A model generated the notes under the pieces. That model made no database searches. It saw only the letters and a list, made by a program, of their open reading frames with translations, and was not told the DNA's origin. The position numbers were made by a program, and so were the translations under genes. Shown in pieces: positions 30,126 through 39,027 of a stretch of 64,000 bases of DNA. The first letter of the stretch is position 1; every line of letters begins with the position of its first letter. Source of the stretch: Terriglobia bacterium (GTDB lineage Bacteria > Acidobacteriota > Terriglobia > UBA7540); assembly GCA_030038235.1 (NCBI GenBank), contig JASHPE010000122.1, positions 20,925-84,924 of the forward strand, read 5' to 3'.

Positions 30126-30836
30126 TCAGTAACCAGACGACACGGGCGCGGCGCGCCTGCGCTGGCCGAACATCAGCCCCACAAGCATGCCCGTGACGAA
30201 TCCCCCGACGTGATCCCACCAGGCAATCCCTCCGGCCTGTGTAGCCGTCTCCACAGAGAGCATGTGGTAGCCGGAAATGAACTGGATCAGAAACCAGTAG
30301 CCGAGCACGAACACCGCCGGAAGCTGGAAGGTCCAGAAAATCAGGGGGAAAATGGTCAGCTTGATGCGCGCGGCGGGAGTGGCCACAAAATACGCGCCGA
30401 GCACGCCGGCAATCGCTCCGCTTGCACCGATGCTCGGCAGGTTCGACCCGGCGTTCAGGTAGATATGGAGCAGCGCGCCGAGAAATCCGCTGGCGAAGTA
30501 AAGGATGAGGAATTTGAAATGCCCGAATCGATCCTCAACCGTGCGTCCAAAAACGTACAGGAACAGCATATTGCCCAGGATATGCAGCCAGCCCGCGTGG
30601 ATGAACATGGAGGCGAAGATGGGCACGACGAATCCGGCAGGCGTCATCATCGCCAAACCGCGCACCGTTGTGTAGCGTGCGGGGACGATTCCGTAGAGGA
30701 AAATCAGCCGGTTCACCTCGTTGCCGCGTAGGGACAGCTCCATCCAGAACACATAGAAGTTGGCCAGGATGATCGCCAGCGTGCAGAACCAGAACGTGGT
30801 ACGGCGGACGTTATCGTCGAGGGGAAGCGGCACCAT
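30126..30836 (-). CDS. Rhomboid-family intramembrane serine protease
   Basis: FASMFIHAGWLHILGNMLFLYVFGRTVEDRFGH; IGASGAIAGVLGAY. Confidence 0.93.
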   Translation of the reverse strand: MVPLPLDDNVRRTTFWFCTLAIILANFYVFWMELSLRGNEVNRLIFLYGIVPARYTTVRGLAMMTPAGFVVPIFASMFIHAGWLHILGNMLFLYVFGRTVEDRFGHFKFLILYFASGFLGALLHIYLNAGSNLPSIGASGAIAGVLGAYFVATPAARIKLTIFPLIFWTFQLPAVFVLGYWFLIQFISGYHMLSVETATQAGGIAWWDHVGGFVTGMLVGLMFGQRRRAAPVSSGY

Positions 30837-30912
30837 CCGTGGAGCATTTTAGCGTGCCGCGAAGCTAACCTGCGAGGAGAAAAGTCCGAAGGGAGAGGAC
30901 GCGACGATTTTC

Positions 30913-31136
30913 GAGGTGGAGGAGTTCCTTGGTCCGCCTGGCCGGAGGAGCGCAGGCCGACCAAGGCTCCTCCCCCAACCTCAGGCAGGCAGTCTTGATT
31001 GCCTGCCGAACCGCATTGTCAAAGAGTCTTTGAAAGCGAGAGGTAGGGGAGTGCCCTCGCCCGCTTGGCCGGAGGAGTAACAAGCGGACCTGGGCTTTCC
31101 CCTACCTCCTGGCAGGCGAATCTTGCCGCCTGCCAA
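30913..31136. ncRNA. Two tandem copies of a two-hairpin structured element
   Basis: Hairpin A with invariant loop GGCCGGAGGAG but different paired stems, then hairpin B GGCAGGCR..TCTTG..GCCTGCC, in both copies (30913-31007 and 31042-31136). Orientation and transcription unknown. Confidence 0.5.
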
Positions 31137-31271
31137 ACTTTGAGGGCGTTACCGGCCCAATGGAGAACGGGAAAGCTGCGCGATTCCAACCGCGTTTCCC
31201 GGCCTCCATTACGCCGATTCGGCCCTCACGACCGAACACCCAACAGTTACTCAAGTACTCAGGCGGGAAAA

Positions 31272-31634
31272 TCAGGACGCGTCGCCAAATACAAGCGCCT
31301 GCTGCATACCCGCGAAGCGAATCTCAAGGATCTTCGGCGCACCGTTTCCGTCGTTGGAATAGATAACGGCGTCGGTGTCATATTTGATGCCGCGATCCAC
31401 CCACTTTGCCTGCGCCGAAGCCACAGTCTCTTTGCCCTTCATGAAACTGACCGTAGGATCGCCGCCCGGCGCCGACCAGGTTACGTTGTAGCTGCCCGCC
31501 GCGAGCGTCGCGCCGTTGACATCGACAGCCTTGTTGATGGTTACGTGCTTGCCATTCTTGGCGAATGCGCATCCGGCAACCAGCACGATCAGCAGAATCG
31601 CCGGTGCCACGAGCTTTTGAAGCCGAAGGTTCAT
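31272..31634 (-). CDS. Small secreted hypothetical protein
   Basis: MNLRLQKLVAPAILLIVLVAGCAFAKNGKHVTINKAVDVNGATLAAGSYNVTW. Confidence 0.75.
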   Translation of the reverse strand: MNLRLQKLVAPAILLIVLVAGCAFAKNGKHVTINKAVDVNGATLAAGSYNVTWSAPGGDPTVSFMKGKETVASAQAKWVDRGIKYDTDAVIYSNDGNGAPKILEIRFAGMQQALVFGDAS

Positions 31635-32271
31635 GTCTTGCCTCTCTTTTTAGGATTTGTGCGAGCCAGGCTCGCGACTAGTCCCTCCGGCAAGACCAGA
31701 GTGGGTGAACTGCAAGGAAATGCAAATCTTAAATGACCACTTGCATTTCCAACCCTCCGCGCTTTACAATCTGCGCGGGGTCAAACGCAAAGAGGCGCGC
31801 CTCTCAGGGTCGAGCCTGCTGCGTTGCCCGGATCGCCGTTGCTCTCAGGCCGCCAAACCGTTGGCAGCGGCGATCCGACCGACCCCTTTTAACACGCCAA
31901 AAAAATTAGACGCAGCCGGACGCATCCGGGTTATCAGCCGCGCCCATAAAAACGACAAAAAAATTTTCGACCTGTCTTTCCCCGGCTCAGGCCGTCAACA
32001 GCAATACGGCCGTCGCCACGGAAAAGTTCCCGAACCGCCATGATTTTTCGATTCGATATCCCGCCGCCCATATCCCTTGCACACCCGCGTCGTCTTGCCG
32101 CAAGCGCCGTGCCATTCTTTTGAATCATCGAAGTGCTTGCGCCCAATGAAAATACTCGTCTGGGGCAGCGTTGCCGGCCTCTGGCGGCCTGTCCGCCCAT
32201 GGCGCGTCATGTCCACAAGCGGACAGAGGGCTTTCGAAGGTTAACAATCGAAACTTGTACCTGGCCTCATG

Positions 32272-32367
32272 TCAGACGTACGGGCGGCCCTTCTGGCCGC
32301 CCAATTGCGCCGCATTCCTTGCGCGTGCCATCAGTTGTGCGGCCGCCAGGGCCGCCCGTACGTCTGA
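32272..32367. repeat. REPIN/MITE-like element, copy B
   Basis: tcagacgtacgggcggccc (19 bp) ... gggccgcccgtacgtctga; internal ccttgcgcgtgccatcagttg matches copy A; the 82-bp core aligns without gaps. Confidence 0.85.
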
Positions 32368-32401
32368 ATAAGGAGACACCGGATTTGACGCAACGTTCCC
32401 C

Positions 32402-32440
32402 TTGACACTCTACAAAAGTGTGCTACACTCTTGTCGACTG
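32402..32440 (+). promoter_or_regulatory. Sigma70-like promoter with overlapping inverted repeats (candidate PadR operator)
   Basis: TTGACA-N16-TACACT; ACACTctacaaaAGTGTgctACACT dyads. Confidence 0.6.
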
Positions 32441-32450
32441 TCTAGGAGGA

Positions 32451-32783
32451 GTGGTGGACCACAAGACTGATCTTTTGCAGGGCACGCTCGATCTGCTTAT
32501 TCTTCGGACCATTGCACTTGCGCCCATGCATGGCTGGGCGATCGGCCAGCGCATCCAGCAAATCTCGAAAGAGGTCCTTCAGGTGCAGCAGGGATCGCTT
32601 TATCCGGCGTTGCACCGGCTTGAGCACCGGGGCCTGGTGAAGGCCGACTGGGGGCCGTCGGAGAATAATCGCCGAGCCAAGTTCTACAGCCTGACAAAGG
32701 CGGGCCGGAAACAACTGGAAGCGGAGCGCGCGAGCTGGGAACGATTGGCCGCCGCCGTCGCACAGGTTCTGGAAACAGCGTGA
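32451..32783 (+). CDS. PadR-family transcriptional regulator
   Basis: [57 protein letters not shown]. Confidence 0.92.
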   Translation: MVDHKTDLLQGTLDLLILRTIALAPMHGWAIGQRIQQISKEVLQVQQGSLYPALHRLEHRGLVKADWGPSENNRRAKFYSLTKAGRKQLEAERASWERLAAAVAQVLETA

Positions 32784-32811
32784 CTCGATTCTGCCGGAGG
32801 CAGGAGGCTCT

Positions 32812-35544
32812 ATGGGGTGGCTGAACGCGGTTGTGAACTCAGCGCGCTCGCTTTTTCGACGGCGTCGCGAAGAGCAGGCGCTCGATGCGGAGCTGCAATT
32901 CCACGTCGAACGGCAGATTGAGCAGAACATCGGAGCCGGCATGTCGCCGGAGGAGGCTCGTTATGCAGCCGCGCGCGCATTTGGCAATGCCGCCGTGGTG
33001 CGGGAACAGACACGCGAGAGCTGGGGTCTCGGCACATTCGACGTCTGGCGGCAGGATCTGAAATACGGCATGCGGATGCTCGCGAAGAATCCCGGGTTCG
33101 CGGTCATCGCGATTCTGACTCTGGCCCTCGGCATCGGCGCCAACACGGCGCTGTTCTCCGTAGTCAACGCCGTGCTGTTGAATCCGCTGCCGTTCCCGCA
33201 GCCGGACCAGCTCCTCACGCTGCACGAAAGCAAGCCTAACTTTGAGCAGGGCGCCATCCCTTACTTGAACTTCCTGGATTGGCAGAATCAGAATCGCACT
33301 TTCTCCTCGATCGCGATCAGCCGCGGGTTTGCTTTCAGTCTCACCGGAATCGGCGAGCCTGAGCGGCTACAGGGTGAATGGGTCTCGGCAAGCCTCTTCG
33401 GTACGCTGGGCGTGAAGCCACAGCTCGGCCGCGACTTTACCTCCGAAGACGACCAGTCTGGCGCCGGCCCCGTCGCTATGATCAGCGCCAGCCTGTGGAA
33501 GCGCAAATTCGGCGGGACACCGGACGTGCTGGGCAAGGCCATCAGGTTGGACGGCAGGGACTACACCATCGTCGGCGTGATTCCCGCTAGCTTCAATCTC
33601 CGCGTGGGGAATTTTCAGGCTGGCGACGTCTACGCACCGATCCGCTTGTGGGGCCACCCCGGTCTCCAAAACCGCATGGCGGCTCTGGGACTGCATGGCA
33701 TTGGCCGCATGAAGCCCGGCGTCACGCTGGAGCAGGCGGGAGCCGATCTGCGGCGGATCGCGGCGAACCTCGCGTCCGCTTATCCCGACGCCAACCGGGG
33801 TACAAGCGCGAATGTGATGCCTTTGAAGCAGAGCGTCGTGGGAAGCGTACGGCCGCTTCTGCTGGTGCTCTTGGGCGCGGTCGGCCTGGTCCTTCTGATC
33901 GCCTGCGTGAACGTGGCCAACCTGCTGCTGGCGCGATCCACCGGCCGGACGCGCGAATTCGCGATTCGCGCTGCGCTCGGCGCCGGACGCGCCCGCGTGA
34001 TCCGCCAGCTTCTTACCGAAAGCGTCCTGCTCGCCGTGGCCGGCGGCGCGCTGGGATTGCTGCTGGCGTGGTGGGGCACGCGCGTCGGTCTGGCCGCTCT
34101 TCCCACCGCGCTCCCGCGTGCCGAAGAGGTCGGGCTTGATGGCAGAGTGCTTGTTTTTGCCATCGCGATTTCAGTGCTGTCGGGAATTCTCTTTGGTCTG
34201 GCGCCGGCGCTCAAGATCTCAAATGCAGAGCTGCACGACGTGCTCAAAGAGGGCGGACGCGGTTCGAGCAGTGCGCATCATCGCGTGCACAATGCCCTGG
34301 TGGTGACTGAAGTGGCGCTCGCGCTGGTGCTTTTGGCAGGCGCCGGACTCATGCTCCGCACCCTGGCACGCTTGTGGAGCGTCGATCCGGGCTTCGATGC
34401 CCGGAATGTGTTGACTTTCGACTTGAGCTTTCCTCCCTCGCTGATGAAGGCAGGATCGGCCGCGATTCGCGGTTACTTACGCAATGTCGACGACAGAATT
34501 GAGTCGAGTCCGGGTGTGCAGGCCGCGTCGCTCCTGTTCGGCGCCTTTCCCATGTCATCGGAGGACGACTGGACGTTCTGGCTGGAGGGTCAGCCCAAGC
34601 CTCAGAGCGCGAGCGAGATGAATTGGGCGCTCCACTACGTTGTCGAGCCCGGCTACCTGAAGACCATGCATATCCCGCTCGAGCGCGGCCGCTTCTTCAG
34701 CGATCAGGACGACGAACGTTCGCCGCTCGTGGTGGTCATTGACAGCGTGCTGGCGTCAAAATTCTTTCCCAATCAGAATCCCGTCGGCCGGCGCATCATG
34801 TTCAACGGTTATGATCGCCCGGCCGAGATCATCGGCGTGGTCGGACATGTGAAGCAATGGGGGCTTGACTCCGACGATCAGAACACGCTGCGAGCGCAAG
34901 TCTACGAGTCCTTGCGGCAACAAGACGATGGGGTGATGCCGCTTATGATCTCGCTGGGTCTAGGTGTCGCCGTGCGCACCTCAAGCTCTGTAGCGCCGGT
35001 GTCCGCACCGGCGGTAGCGATAATGTCACCACCGGCGGGAGGCATGGCCGAGCCCATCAGCCGCAGTCTTCACGGCCTGAACGGCGAGATGGTGGTCTAC
35101 GACTTCGAGTCGATGAACGGTATCATTTCCGACTCACTCGCCGACCGCCGGTTCTCTATGATTCTGCTGGGCGCCTTCGCCGCGCTGGCGCTGGTGCTCG
35201 CGAGCGTGGGCATCTACGGCGTGACGTCCTATCTCATCGGGCAGCGTACCCAGGAAATCGGCATCCGCGTGGCTCTGGGCGCGCAGCGGCGCGACGTCCT
35301 CCGGCTCGTTCTGGGCGACGGATCTCGCATGGCCCTGATCGGCGTCGCCGCCGGGCTCGTCGCCGCCGTCGGTCTGACGCGCTTCCTGACCAAGTACTCG
35401 CTACTCTTCGGCGTCACCGCCACGGACCCGCTCACGTTGGCGGGTGTGGCGTTTCTGCTGACGCTCGTGGCGCTTGCGGCCTGCTATATCCCCGCGCGGC
35501 GCGCCTTGCGCGTCGATCCGGTGGTGGCGTTGCGATACGAATGA
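32812..35544 (+). CDS. MacB/FtsX-like ABC permease (ADOP type) with N-terminal PadR-associated domain
   Basis: LQFHVERQIEQNIGAGMSPEEARYAAARAFGNAAVVREQTRE...; [34 protein letters not shown]. Confidence 0.93.
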   Translation: MGWLNAVVNSARSLFRRRREEQALDAELQFHVERQIEQNIGAGMSPEEARYAAARAFGNAAVVREQTRESWGLGTFDVWRQDLKYGMRMLAKNPGFAVIAILTLALGIGANTALFSVVNAVLLNPLPFPQPDQLLTLHESKPNFEQGAIPYLNFLDWQNQNRTFSSIAISRGFAFSLTGIGEPERLQGEWVSASLFGTLGVKPQLGRDFTSEDDQSGAGPVAMISASLWKRKFGGTPDVLGKAIRLDGRDYTIVGVIPASFNLRVGNFQAGDVYAPIRLWGHPGLQNRMAALGLHGIGRMKPGVTLEQAGADLRRIAANLASAYPDANRGTSANVMPLKQSVVGSVRPLLLVLLGAVGLVLLIACVNVANLLLARSTGRTREFAIRAALGAGRARVIRQLLTESVLLAVAGGALGLLLAWWGTRVGLAALPTALPRAEEVGLDGRVLVFAIAISVLSGILFGLAPALKISNAELHDVLKEGGRGSSSAHHRVHNALVVTEVALALVLLAGAGLMLRTLARLWSVDPGFDARNVLTFDLSFPPSLMKAGSAAIRGYLRNVDDRIESSPGVQAASLLFGAFPMSSEDDWTFWLEGQPKPQSASEMNWALHYVVEPGYLKTMHIPLERGRFFSDQDDERSPLVVVIDSVLASKFFPNQNPVGRRIMFNGYDRPAEIIGVVGHVKQWGLDSDDQNTLRAQVYESLRQQDDGVMPLMISLGLGVAVRTSSSVAPVSAPAVAIMSPPAGGMAEPISRSLHGLNGEMVVYDFESMNGIISDSLADRRFSMILLGAFAALALVLASVGIYGVTSYLIGQRTQEIGIRVALGAQRRDVLRLVLGDGSRMALIGVAAGLVAAVGLTRFLTKYSLLFGVTATDPLTLAGVAFLLTLVALAACYIPARRALRVDPVVALRYE
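34994..35025. repeat. GTAG-headed palindrome inside the ADOP permease CDS
   Basis: gtagcgccggtgtccgcaccggcggtagcg; in-frame peptide SVAPVSAPAVAI interrupts an otherwise typical domain. Confidence 0.65.
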
Positions 35545-35569
35545 GGCCTACTCGGTTGTCCCCGTGGGC

Positions 35570-35674
35570 GGTAGCACAGCCACTCCTGGCTGTGCTTGGC
35601 CACTTTGTTTCCAAACCTCGATTCTTTCGCCCGCTCGACTGCGCCGGTAGCACAGCCACTCCTGGCTGTGCTTG
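35570..35674. repeat. Two copies of a GTAG-headed hairpin, GGTAGCACAGCCACTCCTGGCTGTGCTTG
   Basis: Identical 29-mers at 35570-35598 and 35646-35674; arms AGCACAGCCA/TGGCTGTGCT. Confidence 0.85.
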
Positions 35675-35694
35675 CCGCTGTTTCAGCTAACCCG

Positions 35695-36159
35695 TCAATA
35701 GCTACGGCGCTGGAACAGCCGCTCGTCCCAGACGACGTCACGCGGCTCGCTCACCGTGATGCGGCGGAAATCGTGATGCTCCGGATTGATCAGCACGTTG
35801 CGCTCGTGTCCCCGGGCGACGAGGCTCGGTACCAGTAGAACGGCCGAGCGATTGGAGGCAAGCCTCTCGTCACCAAACGCCCGGCTCGCCAACAGGTCCG
35901 CGGCGTCCCACCCACGTATCATTTCCATCTGTACTGATTCTATGGCCAGGTTGTCGGGGATCGTGACTTCGACTACAGCGTGAGTTCGCGGGACGCGGCC
36001 CAGGTTGGCATGCACCAGCGCTTCGAGCAGTGCGCCGGCGAAGGTTTCCGCACAATAGATCGGGGCGTGCCCCGGCGAGTTCCAGCGTCCCCCGGCGGCG
36101 CGCGCTCCGCTTGCATCAAAGATGGAATGCCGGCGGTCGGCGATGCGGAAGGCGCGCAT
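35695..36159 (-). CDS. RES-domain toxin
   Basis: MRAFRIADRRHSIFDASGARAAGGRWNSPGHAPIYCAETFAGALLEALVH. Confidence 0.9.
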   Translation of the reverse strand: MRAFRIADRRHSIFDASGARAAGGRWNSPGHAPIYCAETFAGALLEALVHANLGRVPRTHAVVEVTIPDNLAIESVQMEMIRGWDAADLLASRAFGDERLASNRSAVLLVPSLVARGHERNVLINPEHHDFRRITVSEPRDVVWDERLFQRRSY

Positions 36160-36590
36160 CAGGCTGGAATGCCGTAGATCAAACGATCGAGGAGTTCTTC
36201 CACCTGGCGGGCGCCAAGCTCGGTCATGGCGGCCTCGAGCGGCGTGCGCCGGCCCAATTCCGGGTGGCGCCTCGTCAACCAGTCGCGGGCATCCGCTTGA
36301 TCGTTCCAGGCGTATTCGGCGGCGGCAATCACGCGCGCCACCCTCTCCGTGCGCTCGCCCTCGGCCGGAGAAAGACGTGTCCGGCGCTTGAACGTAGCCT
36401 CCGGGACTACGCGAAACATCGTCCGGCGCACTTCGGCCTTGATGGTGAGCACGCGCTCCACAGTGGTTCGCAACGCACGCTTCGGCAGCCCGCGCGCAAT
36501 GGTCCGCTCCAGCTCGCGAATCGAGTGCACGCTCTGCTTGAGAATCGCTTTACCACCCATCACCTCGGCAATTCGGTCGGCTCGAATCAC
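36159..36590 (-). CDS. Xre/MbcA/ParS-type antitoxin (DUF2384) of the RES-Xre pair
   Basis: C-terminal EYAWNDQADARDWLTRRHPELGRRTPLEAAMTELGARQVEELLDRLIYG; TGATG overlap with RES gene. Confidence 0.88.
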   Translation of the reverse strand: MIRADRIAEVMGGKAILKQSVHSIRELERTIARGLPKRALRTTVERVLTIKAEVRRTMFRVVPEATFKRRTRLSPAEGERTERVARVIAAAEYAWNDQADARDWLTRRHPELGRRTPLEAAMTELGARQVEELLDRLIYGIPA

Positions 36591-37029
36591 AAAGTCACTC
36601 CCAGATCATTGTAGCTCATTCGGCGGGTCAAATGATACTGGGATGTGTCGGTGCGTCGCGGCTACAGTGAGGCAGACCGTCGGGGCTGGCTCAAACCCTT
36701 TGGCGCGCCGGAATCGGGATGCCCGCGCTATGAAACCTGTCTGGACCGCCAATTCGAACGTCTCGTGAACCAATTCGACGAATGGCGCCGGGTCAAGTCC
36801 CAAATATGGCTGGTCATATTGAACACAGTAGTTAATACTCAACGATGCTATGAAAAAATTACGAAAATTACGAAACGAAACCGTCAGGTTATGGAAAACA
36901 AAGGACTTAATTTTTGGCCGGGGTGCGCCAGCCTATCCGACAGCGGTCTGGTTTACCCTTACGCCGCGCCTTGTGACCTTCCGCTTGCCTATGCTAACGT
37001 GAATCTTCCTCCGGTTCTTATTCCCGAGG

Positions 37030-37572
37030 TTGAGTCTCCGAAACATGATCCTGCCTTATCAAGGACGAACTCCTCGTATCGCGTCTTCGGCGTTCATCGC
37101 GGAGAGCGCGGACGTGATCGGCGACGTCGAGATCGCCGAGAATGCGAGCGTCTGGTATCAGAGCGTGCTGCGAGGCGACATCGAACCGATTCGCATCGGC
37201 GAGAACAGCAACATTCAGGACGGCAGCATCGTTCACACGCTGGCGGGCTCGCCGGTGATCGTTGGCCGCTGGGTGACCGTCGGACATCGCGCCATACTTC
37301 ACGGCTGCGTGGTCGAGGACCATTGCCTGGTCGGTATGGGCGCGGTGCTGCTGAACAACGTCCGCGTCGGCGAGGGATCGATCATCGCGGCCGGAGCGTT
37401 GATTCCAGAGAATACAACGGTCCCGCCGCGCAGCCTGTACATGGGCGTGCCAGCGCAGTTCCGGCGGCAGCTTGGCGATCCGGAGCGGCGCTTCATTGAC
37501 GCGCATGCGACGCATTACCTCGGCTATAAGGAAACCTATTTGAGCGAGCGCAACGGGAAGACGAAATCCTGA
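37030..37572 (+). CDS. Gamma carbonic anhydrase family protein (left-handed beta-helix)
   Basis: ENASVWYQSVLRGDIEPIRIGENSNIQDGSIVHT...VTVGHRAILHGCVVEDHCLVGMGAV; start may be 37045. Confidence 0.92.
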   Translation: MSLRNMILPYQGRTPRIASSAFIAESADVIGDVEIAENASVWYQSVLRGDIEPIRIGENSNIQDGSIVHTLAGSPVIVGRWVTVGHRAILHGCVVEDHCLVGMGAVLLNNVRVGEGSIIAAGALIPENTTVPPRSLYMGVPAQFRRQLGDPERRFIDAHATHYLGYKETYLSERNGKTKS

Positions 37573-37668
37573 AGGCGGCCGCGCGCCCGCCGTCCATCGC
37601 GTATTCGGCGCAGCCGCCATCAGACGCGATTAAGCGGACGCTCTCCGTGGTCTCCGTGCCAAGAACCC

Positions 37669-37711
37669 TTCAACACAGAGTTCACGGAGACTCTGTGGCC
37701 TCTGTGTTGAA
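37669..37711. repeat. CACAGAG-type hairpin repeat upstream of hisS
   Basis: ttcaacacagag...ctctgtgttgaa, 12-bp perfect arms. Confidence 0.75.
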
Positions 37712-37746
37712 AGCTTCTCAGGGAACAGAGGACACTGAGGCAAACT

Positions 37747-39027
37747 TTGGACGCATCCACTTCCAAATCCATCCAGCCCATTCGCGCCGTCAAAGGGACG
37801 CGCGACTTGCTGCCGCGCGACGTCACGCTCTGGCAGAAGATCGAGGATGAAGTCCGCCGCACGTTCGGTGCCTACCACTTCGGCGAGGTTCGTACGCCGA
37901 TCATCGAGCCTACGGCGCTGTTCGCCCGCAGCGTAGGCGAGGACACGGACATCGTCAGCAAGGAGATGTACACGTTCCTCGACCGCTCCGACGAATCCCT
38001 TACGCTACGTCCCGAGGCCACGGCGTCCGTGGTGCGCGCCTATATCGAGCACTCGCTCTTCAACGAAGGTGGCGTGCGGAAGCTGTATTACATCGGACCG
38101 ATGTTCCGCCGCGATCGTCCGCAGAAAGGCCGCTATCGGCAGTTCTACCAGATCGGCGCCGAGGTGCTCGGCTCAAGTCATCCCGCCGTGGATGTGGAAG
38201 TCCTCGAGATGCTCACGCTCTTCCTGCGCCGCGTGGGCCTGCGGGATTTCACGCTCCTGATCAACTCCGTGGGCGACAAGAACTGCCGTCCGCAGTACCT
38301 CAACGCGCTGCGCGAAGCCCTGAGCGGCGTGAAAGCGCAGATGTGCGGCGACTGCCAGCGCCGCGCCGATACCAATCCGCTACGCGTGCTCGATTGCAAG
38401 GTGCCTGCCGATCAGCCGATCATCGAGGCTCTGCCGCATTTTATCGATTATCTCGACCCCGAATGCCGGGCGCATTTCGAAAGCGTTCTGACTGGGCTTT
38501 GTGCGCGCGAAATCCCGTATGAGATCAAGCCGCGGCTGGTGCGAGGCCTCGACTATTACACGCGGACCACGTTCGAGATCGCCAGCGGGGTGCTAGGCGC
38601 ACAGAACTCGATTCTCGGCGGTGGACGCTACGACGGGCTGTCGGAAATGCTCGGCGGCCCACCCGCGCCGGGGATCGGCTTCGCAATCGGTGAGGACCGC
38701 CTGGTGCTGGCGGTCGAAGCTGCAGGCGCGCTCAAGCCCGGGCATCCTTTGACCGCGTACGTGGCCTGGCTCGGCGAAGCCGCTGGCGCGGCGGCCGCCA
38801 AACTCACGCGGGAGTTGCGTGCGCAAGGCATCACGGTCGAAACCGGATATGAGGACGCCAAGCTGAAGAAGTCGCTCGGCAACGCGAGCCGCCTCGGCGC
38901 GGGTTTCGCGATCATCATCGGCGAGGGAGAACTTGCGAGTGGTCTGTACCAGGTCAAAGACCTGACGACGGGCCGGCAGGAGGCCGTCGAGCCTGCACGC
39001 CTGGCAGAGTATCTGACGCGCGCGTAG
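37747..39027 (+). CDS. hisS: Histidyl-tRNA synthetase
   Basis: IRAVKGTRDLLPRD; YYIGPMFRRDRPQKGRYRQFYQIGAEVLG; GLDYYTRTTFEI; GGGRYDGL. Confidence 0.96.
   Translation: MDASTSKSIQPIRAVKGTRDLLPRDVTLWQKIEDEVRRTFGAYHFGEVRTPIIEPTALFARSVGEDTDIVSKEMYTFLDRSDESLTLRPEATASVVRAYIEHSLFNEGGVRKLYYIGPMFRRDRPQKGRYRQFYQIGAEVLGSSHPAVDVEVLEMLTLFLRRVGLRDFTLLINSVGDKNCRPQYLNALREALSGVKAQMCGDCQRRADTNPLRVLDCKVPADQPIIEALPHFIDYLDPECRAHFESVLTGLCAREIPYEIKPRLVRGLDYYTRTTFEIASGVLGAQNSILGGGRYDGLSEMLGGPPAPGIGFAIGEDRLVLAVEAAGALKPGHPLTAYVAWLGEAAGAAAAKLTRELRAQGITVETGYEDAKLKKSLGNASRLGAGFAIIIGEGELASGLYQVKDLTTGRQEAVEPARLAEYLTRA

Noticed and set aside
30850-30912. RNase P RNA-like motif gaggagaaaagtccgaaggg
   Set aside because: Only a short resemblance to the GAGGAAAGTCC element; the other conserved RNase P blocks are absent.
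36606-37020. Short ORFs in the tag-less spacer between the Xre antitoxin and gamma carbonic anhydrase genes
   Set aside because: No domain signature or consistent coding signal on either strand; treated as intergenic.
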